Assembly: GCA_032160705.1 (NCBI GenBank)
Contig: JAVHVE010000035.1
Location: 1-64,000 of the forward strand
Reading direction: 5' to 3'
Length of the DNA stretch: 64,000 bases
From: QHXM01 sp032160705
Lineage (GTDB): Bacteria > Acidobacteriota > Blastocatellia > Pyrinomonadales > Pyrinomonadaceae
A program made the position numbers and the translations under genes. Position 1 is the first letter of the stretch. Every line of letters begins with the position of its first letter. Below the pieces are notes generated by a model, which made no database searches, was not told where the DNA came from, and was given only the letters and a program-made list of their open reading frames with translations. This document shows, in pieces, positions 50,658 through 58,681 of this stretch.

Positions 50658-51410
50658 TTAGTACGGCGAGCCCGTCGCTGCCGGGTTGCGCCCGGCGGTG
50701 AAAAGCTTGACCAGAATCAGCCCCGCGACGAAGCCGCCGACGTGTGCCATGAAGGCTACGCCGCCGCCGGATTGCGGGCCTGCCGAGATGACGCCGAAAG
50801 CTTGAACCAACTGCAACACGAACCAGAGACCGATAGCGACAATCGCTGGCACGGTCGTCAGCATGCGCAGCATAATCACCTTCACCTGGCGTTTCGGGAA
50901 CAGTACCAGGTAGCCGCCGAGCACGCCTGAGATCGCGCCCGAAGCGCCGAGGCTCGGAATGTACGGGTTATCGCCAAACGCGAACGTCGAGAAGACGTGC
51001 GCCAGTGAAGCGATCAGGCCGGTCAGGAGATAAAAGATTAAATAACGAAAGCGTCCCATGCGATTTTCAAGATTGTCGCCAAAAATCCACAAAAAGAGCA
51101 TGTTGCCCAGGAGATGCATCCAGCCTCCGTGCATGAACATGGAAGTAAGGAGCGTGATGTAGACGGGGCTCGGCGTTTCTCCAAGATTGATGACGCCTTC
51201 CTGTGTTCCCATTTTAATCGGAACAGCCCCTTTGACATCCTGTCCGGTTCTAATCTCTTCAGGGACGGTCGCAAAAGAAGCGGTGAATCTGTTTTCTCCG
51301 GTCGCTCCTTGCAGCAGCACGAAGACCAGAATGTTAATCGCGATGAGCAGGTAATTGATGACCGGCGCGCTGGTGCGGTCGGAATTGTCGTCGCCTATCG
51401 GGAAAATCAT
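50658..51410 (-). CDS. Rhomboid family intramembrane serine protease
   Basis: A 250-residue polytopic membrane protein. Catalytic S157 (SLGASGAISG) and H213 (FMAHVGGFVAG) form the rhomboid dyad, and HGGWMHLLGNMLFLWIFG is the conserved L1/TM2 motif. A ~50-residue loop between TM1 and TM2 is extracytoplasmic. Cleaves membrane proteins within the bilayer; substrates unknown. Starts MIFPIGDDN, a common beginning in this family. Confidence 0.94.
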   Translation of the reverse strand: MIFPIGDDNSDRTSAPVINYLLIAINILVFVLLQGATGENRFTASFATVPEEIRTGQDVKGAVPIKMGTQEGVINLGETPSPVYITLLTSMFMHGGWMHLLGNMLFLWIFGDNLENRMGRFRYLIFYLLTGLIASLAHVFSTFAFGDNPYIPSLGASGAISGVLGGYLVLFPKRQVKVIMLRMLTTVPAIVAIGLWFVLQLVQAFGVISAGPQSGGGVAFMAHVGGFVAGLILVKLFTAGRNPAATGSPY

Positions 51411-51499
51411 TTCGCGGTTACCTCACAATTCAAATCTCGATTTGCAATCTTTGTCCAGACTAATTCCCGTACACTCCGTGCTGCTTTGCGGGCATGATT

Positions 51500-52975
51500 T
51501 CATTTTGCCCCACGCCCTGCAACCGGGTGCGCCGTGCGCGCGTGAACAATCGCAGGCTCGTGATGCTTCAACAGCTCGTAACCTTCCGAGCGCGCCACAT
51601 AAGTCGCCGCCGTGATGTCGCCCGCCACGTTCAATGTTGTGCGGCACATGTCGAGGATTCGATCTACGCCGAGAATGATTGCGATGAGCGCGGGATTGAC
51701 GTTGATTGTGGCCAACACGCCGATGATGAAAGGAATCGAACCCGACGGTACGCCCGCCGTCCCGATGCCGCCGAGGATGGCAAGGTAAACGACCATCAAC
51801 TGCTGACCCAACGAGAGGTCAACTCCGGCAAGCTGCGCCAGAAACAGGACGGTGACACCTTCATAGAGCGCCGTTCCGTTCTGATTGGCCGTCGCGCCCA
51901 CCGTCAGCACAAAACTATTAATCTCCTGCGGCACACCCAGATTCTCTTCCGAGATACGCAGGGCGGTCGGCAGCGTGGCGTTCGACGAAGAGGTTGAAAA
52001 GGCCGTCAGGATGACGGTCTTGATGCGGCGGAAGAAATCCAGCGGGTTCATCCGCGACAGAAAATAGACCGAGAGCGAATAGACGCCGAACATGTGGATG
52101 GCTAATCCGGCAAGCACTGTCACCATGAACCAGCCCAACGCTTGCAAGAGGTCGAGCCCGAAGCGCGCGGTATTATTGAAGAGCAGACACGCGACCGCGT
52201 AGGGCGCAAACTTCATGATGATCTCGATAATCTTCGCGGTAATCTCATAGAGCGCCTGCAAGCCTCTCAGGAAAGGCGCGGTCGTCTCGAAGGGAATAAG
52301 CGTGACGGCGATGCCGATAATCAACGCGAAGAACATCAGATGAAGCATGTTCGGGTTGTAACCGGGCGGCTCGCCGACGATAGTTGCGACCGGGTTCTTC
52401 GGCACGATGGAAGTTACGACCTGCATCAAAACCGAATCTTTATTCGTCGCACTCGCTTTGGTCGCTGAATCAACTTGCTGAGTCGCATCTGCCTTGAAGC
52501 GTTCCTGCAAGGCTCTGGAAGTTTCAGGGTCAATCCGTTTCCCCGGCTTGATCGTGTTGGCCAGCGTGAGACCGATGACGACGGAGATGCTCGAAACGAC
52601 CAGGCAATAGGCGAAGGATTTCAGGCCGACGCGCCCCAGCTTGCGGATGTCGCCGATTCCGGCCACGCCGACGACGAGCGACGAGAAAACAAGCGGCACG
52701 ACAATCATCAGAAGCAGCCGCAGGAATAACTGTCCCACCGGCTCGGTAATGTTTGTCACGACCCACGCGACGCGCGGGTGATCGCCGCCAAAGAGTGCGT
52801 TGACCGTGATGCCTGCGACGACGCCGATAGCTAATCCGATCAGGATGCGCGTGTGCAGGGGCATCCCCTTCGGGCGATCCGGCGTCTCTTCGTCAAGGTC
52901 TGTCGTGACCTCTCGCTCAAAAGCATCCGAAGCTATCTCAGATTTCCGACCCTTCTTGTTATGTTCGTCAGCCAT
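51500..52975 (-). CDS. Dicarboxylate/amino acid:cation symporter (DAACS family)
   Basis: A 491-residue GltPh-like transporter with eight transmembrane helices and two hairpins. The hairpin serine-rich motif is FSTSSSNATLPTAL, and the substrate-binding helix 7 has NQNGTALYEG. GGIGTAGVPSGSIPF is the second hairpin. A ~40-residue acidic/basic N-terminal cytosolic tail precedes TM1. The ATG at 52975 has GGAG 8 nt upstream. Takes up glutamate, aspartate or C4-dicarboxylates. Confidence 0.93.
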   Translation of the reverse strand: MADEHNKKGRKSEIASDAFEREVTTDLDEETPDRPKGMPLHTRILIGLAIGVVAGITVNALFGGDHPRVAWVVTNITEPVGQLFLRLLLMIVVPLVFSSLVVGVAGIGDIRKLGRVGLKSFAYCLVVSSISVVIGLTLANTIKPGKRIDPETSRALQERFKADATQQVDSATKASATNKDSVLMQVVTSIVPKNPVATIVGEPPGYNPNMLHLMFFALIIGIAVTLIPFETTAPFLRGLQALYEITAKIIEIIMKFAPYAVACLLFNNTARFGLDLLQALGWFMVTVLAGLAIHMFGVYSLSVYFLSRMNPLDFFRRIKTVILTAFSTSSSNATLPTALRISEENLGVPQEINSFVLTVGATANQNGTALYEGVTVLFLAQLAGVDLSLGQQLMVVYLAILGGIGTAGVPSGSIPFIIGVLATINVNPALIAIILGVDRILDMCRTTLNVAGDITAATYVARSEGYELLKHHEPAIVHARTAHPVAGRGAK

Positions 52976-52984
52976 CTCTTCTCC

Positions 52985-53038
52985 AAGTGATGAGTGATGA
53001 GTTAAAAGCCTCTCACTCATCACTCATCACTCATCACT
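52985..53038. repeat. Heptad palindrome, GTGATGA class (short)
   Basis: The left arm (52986-53002) has AGTGATG units and the right arm (53014-53037) CACTCAT units. It fills the gap between nadK and the symporter gene. Confidence 0.8.
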
Positions 53039-53039
53039 G

Positions 53040-53924
53040 CTATTTTCCCCATCGTAGTTTTTCGCGCAGCACCTCGAAATAATTTCTGTTCGTAGGCTGC
53101 ACGATCTTAAAGGTGGTGAGACTTTTTCTAATGAGCACGCGGTCTTCAGGGTGGATCGGCAATCCGACCTGCCCATCCAGCGTCAAGACCACTTCCTCGT
53201 TCGGGGTTCTGAGGCGCAATTCGATCAAGGCATCATCAGGAACGACAATCGGGCGATCCGAGAGCGTGAAGGGACAGATCGGAGTAATCACAAGCGCATT
53301 CATCGAAGGATAGACGACGGGGCCACCTGCCGAGAGATTGTAGGCGGTCGAGCCGGTCGGCGTAGAGACAATCAGGCCGTCGGCGCGAAACCCGCTGATG
53401 AGATGCCCGTCCATCCGCGCTTCGATCTCGATGATGCGTGCCAGCGCAGACTTGTTGATGACGACATCGTTGAGCGCGCGGCTGTGCATCAATATCTCAT
53501 CGCCGCGCATGACCTCGACCGCGAGCCGAACGCGCGTGTCGATGCGATAGTCTCCGGTGAGGATTGACTCAAGCGCCTGAAACATCTCTTCGACGCGAAA
53601 CTCCGCCAGATAGCCGAGCGTCCCGTAATTGATGCCGAGCACGGGCACGTCGTAATCGCCGATCATGCGTGAGGTGGCGATCATCGTGCCATCGCCGCCG
53701 AGCACGACGATCATGTCAACGCTCGCCGCCAGTTTTTCCTGTTCGACGATCTCGATGGAGCAGCCCGTCTCGCCTTCGATCCGGTCGCGGTCAAGCTCAG
53801 GTATGCCGATGAGCTTGATGCCGCGCGCGTCGAGCCATTCGACGAGACGGCAGGTGGTTTTGAGCGCCTCCGGCTGATTCGGTTTGACGACCACACCGAC
53901 ACGACTGATAGAGGATTGAGCCAT
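53040..53924 (-). CDS. nadK: NAD kinase
   Basis: A 294-residue ATP-NAD kinase that makes NADP. The family motif is VLGGDGTMIATSR and the NAD-binding segment reads ADGLIVSTPTGSTAYNLSAGGPVVYP. GINYGTLGYLAEF is also typical. The ATG at 53924 is chosen over the adjacent TTG. A short palindrome and the symporter gene follow. Confidence 0.95.
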   Translation of the reverse strand: MAQSSISRVGVVVKPNQPEALKTTCRLVEWLDARGIKLIGIPELDRDRIEGETGCSIEIVEQEKLAASVDMIVVLGGDGTMIATSRMIGDYDVPVLGINYGTLGYLAEFRVEEMFQALESILTGDYRIDTRVRLAVEVMRGDEILMHSRALNDVVINKSALARIIEIEARMDGHLISGFRADGLIVSTPTGSTAYNLSAGGPVVYPSMNALVITPICPFTLSDRPIVVPDDALIELRLRTPNEEVVLTLDGQVGLPIHPEDRVLIRKSLTTFKIVQPTNRNYFEVLREKLRWGK

Positions 53925-54179
53925 CAATCAACCTTAGTTCGGTCAAACTCTTTAGATTCTTGTGATTGCTTTCTAGGGACGGCTCGGATGATACTCGTCC
54001 GCGCTTTTGAGTGTCAACGAGATTAAGAATCAGCATCTTCGGAGAGCGAAGATTAATTATGATGATTCAAAAGCAGTCTGTTTTTTGAGTTGCAGCAAAA
54101 AGTTTATGCTGCGGTAGAATACATCATCAGGCGCGGAGGTTGAGGTGCAACATACCTGTTTTATGCAGGAGGTAAACGG

Positions 54180-54596
54180 ATGAAGGGAAGTGTTCCCACT
54201 AAGCGGCAAGCTCCCTTTCAGTTTGTGCTTGATGAACTGTTCCCGATTCGTCCCACCATCAAACAGATGTTCGGCTTCACCTACATCTACCTTGACGAGA
54301 AGCTCCTGGTCTCGCTCCGGGAGAGCGCGAAGCAGCCTCAATATAATGGCGTCTGGCTTTATACTCAGGCCGAACACATTGAAAGCTTGCGCCGTGAGTT
54401 TCCGCAGCTTCCGAGGCGCTGCTTCTGGAAATCACTGAAGAGCGGCTCAGGCTGGGTTATCCTTGCTTCCACGCTGGAGGACTTTGAGGAATGTGCCTTC
54501 AGAGCATGTGAGTTGATTCTGAGGGGAGATCAGAGGATAGGCAGAGTGACCCGGAGGGGTGGAACAAAGCCGAGGGGAGTCGCGCTTAACAGGTAA
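54180..54596 (+). CDS. Hypothetical protein, possibly TfoX/YjbR-like
   Basis: A 138-residue protein with an excellent Shine-Dalgarno (AGGAGG, 7 nt before the ATG). FGFTYIYLDEKLLVSLRES and GVWLYTQAEHIESLRREFP suggest the small alpha/beta fold of TfoX N-terminal or MmcQ/YjbR proteins, but this is by eye only. The last ~25 residues are basic. GCAGCA/TGCTGC at about 54085-54105 could form a hairpin in its leader. Confidence 0.7.
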   Translation: MKGSVPTKRQAPFQFVLDELFPIRPTIKQMFGFTYIYLDEKLLVSLRESAKQPQYNGVWLYTQAEHIESLRREFPQLPRRCFWKSLKSGSGWVILASTLEDFEECAFRACELILRGDQRIGRVTRRGGTKPRGVALNR

Positions 54597-54643
54597 GCTC
54601 AAGCCGACCCCGGAAAAGCATTTTACATGGGAGGATTCGAGGG

Positions 54644-54943
54644 ATGGATCGTGAAGATGGCGAGACGCTCTGGTGTCCGCGAACGCTGGATGTGTTTTTG
54701 AACCGCTGGTTCGCAAGCTATGAGGATGCGCTTGAATCACTTGAAAGTGAAGGAGGGTATCTCCTGCCATATAAACATCAATTTTTCGTTTGCCAGGCAG
54801 AGGCGATTCGGGCGATGGGGCTTGAGCCGGATGACCCGGATTGGGAAAGAATCAATTGGGATGGCGCACGACCCGTTGACGCAGAGGCTTACAAACGCCT
54901 GCATGAGAAGCGAGCACAGGCTGTGCGTGATGGGCTCGATTAA
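54644..54943 (+). CDS. Hypothetical small acidic protein
   Basis: A 99-residue Asp/Glu/Trp-rich protein of unknown family (TLDVFLNRWFASYEDALESLE, then PDDPDWERINWDG). GGAGG lies 8 nt before the ATG. It ends 6 nt before the terminator of the minus-strand RNA gene, with which it converges. Probably co-transcribed with the gene at 54180. Confidence 0.65.
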   Translation: MDREDGETLWCPRTLDVFLNRWFASYEDALESLESEGGYLLPYKHQFFVCQAEAIRAMGLEPDDPDWERINWDGARPVDAEAYKRLHEKRAQAVRDGLD

Positions 54944-54948
54944 TTGTT

Positions 54949-54988
54949 AAAAAAATTGCGCCGCTTCCAACTAGTGAAAGCGGCGCAA
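54949..54988 (-). terminator. Rho-independent terminator of the structured RNA
   Basis: TTGCGCCGCTT (54956-54966) and AAGCGGCGCAA (54978-54988) form a perfect 11-bp GC-rich stem, followed on the minus strand by seven Ts (54955-54949). On the plus strand no T run follows, so the direction is minus. Confidence 0.9.
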
Positions 54989-55477
54989 CCTTTAATCCCT
55001 AAAACTGCCGAAGCAATTCAGGGGATAATTTGGCGACAACGCATGTACACGCAAGTTGTCGCCGATTTATATCCCGGACAGGTGGCTGGCGGTCAGCCTT
55101 AACCTCCGGTCGGCACTCGATTCGTTTTCACGAATCTCGCTTGGCCCTTGCGAGCCGAGCGGTGCCATTTGGTTTTTGGTGTGGTGGCTTTTCCTCCACC
55201 GCCGGTTACGTCTCCGGCAACGAGGCTCAGAGTCCGAAGACTGTGAGCGACTTTCGGCTACTTTCAAGGTTGATCGTTTCCCGGAAAGCGCGACTGCGTT
55301 TTTATCCGCGTCGCTTGAGGAAAGCCTTGCGACTTTCCCGTAGCCAAGCCTTTCGGCTTCAGCGCGAGGTGTGATAGCTGCAACAGCCGCCTGTCGCCAC
55401 TCTCAAACAATGCGTCACCGCACCAGTTTGCCTTTCCTCTCGCTGGTCACAACGCCCGTGAGCGCCGCGACGAGGAT
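54949..55477 (-). ncRNA. Candidate structured non-coding RNA of unknown class
   Basis: About 530 nt with its own promoter and terminator and no credible ORF. Minus-strand hairpins include TGCG-GTGA-CGCA, AAGCC-GAAA-GGCTT, ATTCGT-GAAA-ACGAAT (all GNRA loops), AGTC-TTCG-GACT (UUCG loop), GCCGG/CCGGC, GGTGG/CCACC, GGCTG/CAGCC within AGGT/ACCT, and GGCGACAAC/GTTGTCGCC inside GGGATA/TATCCC. Key signatures of tmRNA, RNase P RNA, SRP RNA and 6S RNA were looked for and not found. It occupies most of the 746-nt gap between genes at 54943 and 55690. Confidence 0.72.
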
Positions 55478-55481
55478 GTGG

Positions 55482-55510
55482 GTTATACGCTCGCCCCAAG
55501 GCCAAGTCAA
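55482..55510 (-). promoter_or_regulatory. Sigma-70-type promoter of the structured RNA
   Basis: On the minus strand TTGACT (55510-55505), 17-nt spacer, TATAAC (55487-55482). Each hexamer is one base from consensus and the spacing is ideal. A start near 55477 is expected. It is the best promoter match I found in the window. Confidence 0.75.
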
Positions 55511-55543
55511 GCAGAAAATACTTTAAGAGTTGAAGCGGGTGGT

Positions 55544-55564
55544 TGTGGAAAAGTCTGTGGAAAA
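55544..55564. promoter_or_regulatory. Two DnaA-box-like repeats upstream of the RNA promoter
   Basis: TGTGGAAAA occurs at 55544-55552 and again at 55556-55564, 12 nt apart, about 35-55 nt upstream of the -35 element. Each is one base from the E. coli DnaA box TGTGGATAA. No dnaA, dnaN or gyrB is nearby, so an origin is not claimed. Confidence 0.35.
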
Positions 55565-55597
55565 TTCTATTCGCTCAAAACGCTTAACAAAACCATA

Positions 55598-55682
55598 AGG
55601 GCGCGAAAGGCACGCAGAAATTTGTGGGTAAAAATAAGTGTGGGAAGCGGGGATTTTCTTTTTTCTTTGTGCCTTTGCGATG
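55598..55682. repeat. Imperfect palindrome, GCGAAAGGCAC class
   Basis: The left part GGCGCGAAAGGCACGCAGAAA begins at 55600 and the right part TTTCTTTGTGCCTTTGCG spans about 55663-55680. Pairing is good but interrupted. It lies just downstream of the GNAT stop codon on the minus strand. Confidence 0.65.
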
Positions 55683-55689
55683 AATTTTT

Positions 55690-56163
55690 CTAAGCGAGAG
55701 ACCGCTCAAAACCGTACTCCACCGAATTATTAGAGTCGTGCAGCTCACGCAAGCCCATTTCACGAAAACCCATGCTGCGATAGAGGCGGTGCGCGTCCTG
55801 AAAGCGCGTATCGCTCCAGAGAATCATCTTTTGCTTACCCTGAGCCCGCGCATAATCTATTGCCAACTCTGTGAGCCTGCGTCCCCATCCCTGCCTCCGC
55901 AAGGAGGAATGAACGTAGAGCGATTTCAATTCGCCCACGCCTTCATCGAGCATCACCGCGACGGTCGCGCGAATTCTTCCATCATCTTCCACTACCCAGA
56001 ACTCGCCCTCGCGAGCACGAAAGTACGGGCCGGGTTCGAGCAGGTGACGCTCTTCCGCTTCAGCATTCAGCACGCAGTCGTACTCGCTGTAAACTTCTCC
56101 GATGAGCGCAAGGATGCCGGGCACATCTTCGGGAACAGTCGGGCGAAGCTGTAGTGTATTCAT
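55690..56163 (-). CDS. GNAT family N-acetyltransferase
   Basis: A 157-residue GNAT protein. LKSLYVHSSLRRQGWGRRLTELAI carries the acetyl-CoA motif (RRQGWGRR), and LYRSMGFREMGLREL is the usual C-terminal signature. Last gene of a tlyA-ykgJ-GNAT run. Substrate unknown. Confidence 0.88.
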   Translation of the reverse strand: MNTLQLRPTVPEDVPGILALIGEVYSEYDCVLNAEAEERHLLEPGPYFRAREGEFWVVEDDGRIRATVAVMLDEGVGELKSLYVHSSLRRQGWGRRLTELAIDYARAQGKQKMILWSDTRFQDAHRLYRSMGFREMGLRELHDSNNSVEYGFERSLA

Positions 56164-56176
56164 CGCGTTGTTGAAG

Positions 56177-56875
56177 CTAATCTCTCAGGTGAATCACTGG
56201 CAAGCTGGCGCGTCTGCGCCGGGCGTTGTGCATCACACGTCGCGCCTGGTGGGTTGAATTGCTCTCGCTCTTGCTCTGGCGCGCCGTCCATTCACGAGCC
56301 AGCCGCTCTAATTCTGCGCCGTCTGATTCAGGATCAACGAGGATGAGCCAGAGCGGGAGCGGCAGCCACGCCCAGGCCGCACCGTAAACGTCCCCGTTCA
56401 ACTGCTCAACGCGATGTTCCGTGCGCGCCTGTAAGCTCGCTGGCGGTAAATCCTCCCAGTTCTCGTAACAGGCGTGCTGAACACACGGCGCGGGCTTGGC
56501 GCGCGCATGCACCAGGCAGCCAACCGACGGCTCGTAGAGTGGGCAAGAGAAAGTTTGACTGAACGTGTCGGAAGCCACGCGCAGGTTGAAACGCTCGACC
56601 GCTTGCCTGGCGCGTTGATACACGGCGCGTCGTCCCGCTTCCGTTAGGCGTGGCGTGCGTGTGAGCGTCTCACGAATAGCGACAGCTTCGAGCCTCGTGA
56701 TGTGAACATTAACGAAATGCGCGTCCGCGCAGCACACACCGCGCGTCGGACACGTTCGGCAATCCTCAGCCGCATGCTCGTAATTCAATTTAATGAAACT
56801 CTGATAAGCAGACTTAACGCGCTGCAATTGTGCGAGGGCTTCATGCTCGGATTGTTTCCGCTTCGCCACTTTCAT
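56177..56875 (-). CDS. YkgJ-type cysteine cluster protein
   Basis: A 232-residue protein with CRTCPTRGVCCADAHFVNV (about 40-58) and FSCPLYEPSVGCLVHARAKPAPCVQHACY (about 117-145). The cysteine pattern matches the YkgJ/Fli-B-like zinc or Fe-S cluster family, of unknown function. Its ATG shares one base with the tlyA stop (TAATG), so the genes are coupled. Confidence 0.82.
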   Translation of the reverse strand: MKVAKRKQSEHEALAQLQRVKSAYQSFIKLNYEHAAEDCRTCPTRGVCCADAHFVNVHITRLEAVAIRETLTRTPRLTEAGRRAVYQRARQAVERFNLRVASDTFSQTFSCPLYEPSVGCLVHARAKPAPCVQHACYENWEDLPPASLQARTEHRVEQLNGDVYGAAWAWLPLPLWLILVDPESDGAELERLAREWTARQSKSESNSTHQARRVMHNARRRRASLPVIHLRD

Positions 56876-57621
56876 TACTTCACACGCTCATAGAATGCCA
56901 GAAATTCCACATTGCCGTCCGCGCCACGCACAGGCGACTCAATCACACCGCGCACGTCGAGTCCGAGAGCGCGCGCTGCATCACCGACCTCTTCGACCAC
57001 CCGCGCGTGCTTTAATGGATCATGGACGATGCCACCGCGCCCGACCTCACCACGACCGACTTCAAACTGCGGCTTGATGAGCGTAACGAGCCGCGCATTT
57101 TCCGTCAACAACGGAATGATCGCGGGCATGACTTTCGTCGCCGAGATGAACGACACGTCCATCACCGCCAAATCAAACTTCTCTGCAAAATCCCCCGGCT
57201 TCAAGTAGCGCGCGTTAACGCCCTCTCGCACTTCGACGCGCGCGTCGTTTCGCAGACGCCAGTCGAGTTGATTGTGCCCGACATCAATCGCCACGACACG
57301 CCGCGCGCCGTGCTGCAACAGGCAATCTGTAAACCCTCCGGTTGAAGCCCCAACGTCCAGGCAAACAAGTCGCGCCACATCCACCTTAAATTCTTTGAGC
57401 GCCGCTTCCAGCTTCAACCCGCCGCGCCCGACATAACGCGAGGCGGGATCATCCGCGCCCTTGACGCGAATGATTACGTCAGCGCCGAACGACTCAGAAG
57501 GCTTGATGACGCGCTGCTCGCCCACGAGTACGACGCCCGCCATCACCAAGGCCTGCGCCTTCGTCCGCGACGACGCCAGCCCGCGCTCGACCAGCAGCTT
57601 ATCAATGCGCTCACGCCTCAT
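56875..57621 (-). CDS. tlyA: TlyA family rRNA 2'-O-methyltransferase
   Basis: A 248-residue protein: S4 RNA-binding domain (about 1-60, RIDKLLVERGLASSRTKAQ) and an FtsJ-like methyltransferase domain with CLDVGASTGGFTDCLLQ. The K-D-K-E catalytic set includes D in LAVMDVSFISATKV and K in LVTLIKPQFEVGRGEVG. TlyA proteins methylate 16S and/or 23S rRNA riboses. Heads the tlyA-ykgJ-GNAT run. Confidence 0.93.
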   Translation of the reverse strand: MRRERIDKLLVERGLASSRTKAQALVMAGVVLVGEQRVIKPSESFGADVIIRVKGADDPASRYVGRGGLKLEAALKEFKVDVARLVCLDVGASTGGFTDCLLQHGARRVVAIDVGHNQLDWRLRNDARVEVREGVNARYLKPGDFAEKFDLAVMDVSFISATKVMPAIIPLLTENARLVTLIKPQFEVGRGEVGRGGIVHDPLKHARVVEEVGDAARALGLDVRGVIESPVRGADGNVEFLAFYERVK

Positions 57622-57711
57622 AAGGTAAAAGTAAAAAGGTAAAAGGCAAAAGTAAAGACGAGAAGCGCGCCTCTCGTCTTTACTTTTGCCTTTTTACTTT
57701 TACCTTTTTAC
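57622..57711. repeat. Heptad palindrome, AAAAGTA class
   Basis: Arms at 57622-57660 and 57673-57711. The inner stem AGTAAAGACGAGA faces TCTCGTCTTTACT perfectly. It fills the gap between tlyA and the TM protein gene. Confidence 0.87.
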
Positions 57712-57716
57712 TTGCT

Positions 57717-58451
57717 TTACGGTTGTCTGCCCTCAAAAATTTCCCTGATGCGATTAACTTCTCTTCCGGCGCGTTCAACCCCACGCGGGATGCTTATTGC
57801 CTCATCATCCTGGCGACGTCGTCTCTCCCTGCGCTCCGCTCTTCTTTCCTCTCGTCTCTGCTCCTTCTCGGCCTGCCTCTCTGCGCGTCCATCCTCGATG
57901 ATGTACTCATCAACTTTGATTGGCTTTTTATCGCGGACGACGGGCGGCTTCGCGACGACAGGATGGCTCACGTCATCGTCGTTATCTTTGCGTTCGTTCC
58001 TGGCCGTAGTGCGCTCGCGCTCTTCTTCTTTCGGTTCCACTGCGGGGTCTTCTTCCGGCTGCTCTGTGACTGTCGCAACGCGCTCTTGCGTTGGCATCGG
58101 CACTGGCTCGACCTTCTGGCCAAGGTTAGTGTTTTCCACCGCAGGCGTTGGCGCAGTCGCAACCGGAGTTTCCGGCGCGTTGCGATTTCTGTAAACACCT
58201 ATGGCAAGTCCCGCCGCGACGCCGACACCAATGGCGGCCAGAACAATAGCGACGAGTAGCGCAGGACGCTTCCAGAATGGCTTCTGCGCGCGCCCGGCAT
58301 AATCGCCGTAAGGCATTCGATGGGTCTCTTGCTCCGTGAGCGGGACGACAGGACGCGCCGTCAAGGTTGCTTCGGCGTCGAAGTGCGGCGTCGGAAGCGG
58401 CTCGTCCGTGCCTTCTCCGGTCTGGATGATAATTTTTCTTCTCTCTGCCAT
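57717..58451 (-). CDS. Hypothetical single-pass membrane protein with long charged tail
   Basis: A 244-residue protein with a ~60-residue cytosolic N-terminus, one transmembrane segment (about 63-86, LLVAIVLAAIGVGVAAGLAIGVY), and an extracytoplasmic Pro/Glu-rich then Arg/Glu-rich tail (EEERERTTARNERKDN, later a RREERRAERRERRRR stretch) likely to be disordered or coiled-coil. The ATG at 58451 starts MAERRKIIIQTG. No family recognised. Confidence 0.72.
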   Translation of the reverse strand: MAERRKIIIQTGEGTDEPLPTPHFDAEATLTARPVVPLTEQETHRMPYGDYAGRAQKPFWKRPALLVAIVLAAIGVGVAAGLAIGVYRNRNAPETPVATAPTPAVENTNLGQKVEPVPMPTQERVATVTEQPEEDPAVEPKEEERERTTARNERKDNDDDVSHPVVAKPPVVRDKKPIKVDEYIIEDGRAERQAEKEQRREERRAERRERRRRQDDEAISIPRGVERAGREVNRIREIFEGRQP

Positions 58452-58681
58452 ATTCTTTTCAAGCTGAAGTGATTTCGATAATCTCGTTGTCCGAATTTGT
58501 TGCAATTAAGTCGCTGTCAGGGGCCGCCGTTCGTTTCAACTGCAAAATCAAGGCCACACCGCCTGCGAACTTTTATCAGCAGCTAATTGTTGAAAATTCA
58601 CTCTTAACCCGCAAATGTTTGATGCACGCTTGTCCGATTGCGTCCGCCTGCCGCCCCAAAAATGAACGAAATAGGGTAGGG

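Noticed and set aside
55067..55267. 66-codon ORF inside the structured RNA, minus strand
   Set aside because: Low-complexity, Arg/Ser-rich product with no Shine-Dalgarno, overlapping stable hairpins; better explained as part of the RNA.
54949..55477. RNase P RNA, tmRNA, SRP RNA or 6S RNA
   Set aside because: The diagnostic GAGGAAAGTCC-type and ACAGAAA elements, the tRNA-like ends with GTTCGA, the SRP core GGAAGGAAGCAGC and the 6S bulged layout were not found by reading both strands.
55544..55564. Chromosomal origin of replication
   Set aside because: Only two DnaA-box-like sites, no AT-rich unwinding region and no dnaA/dnaN/gyrB neighbourhood.
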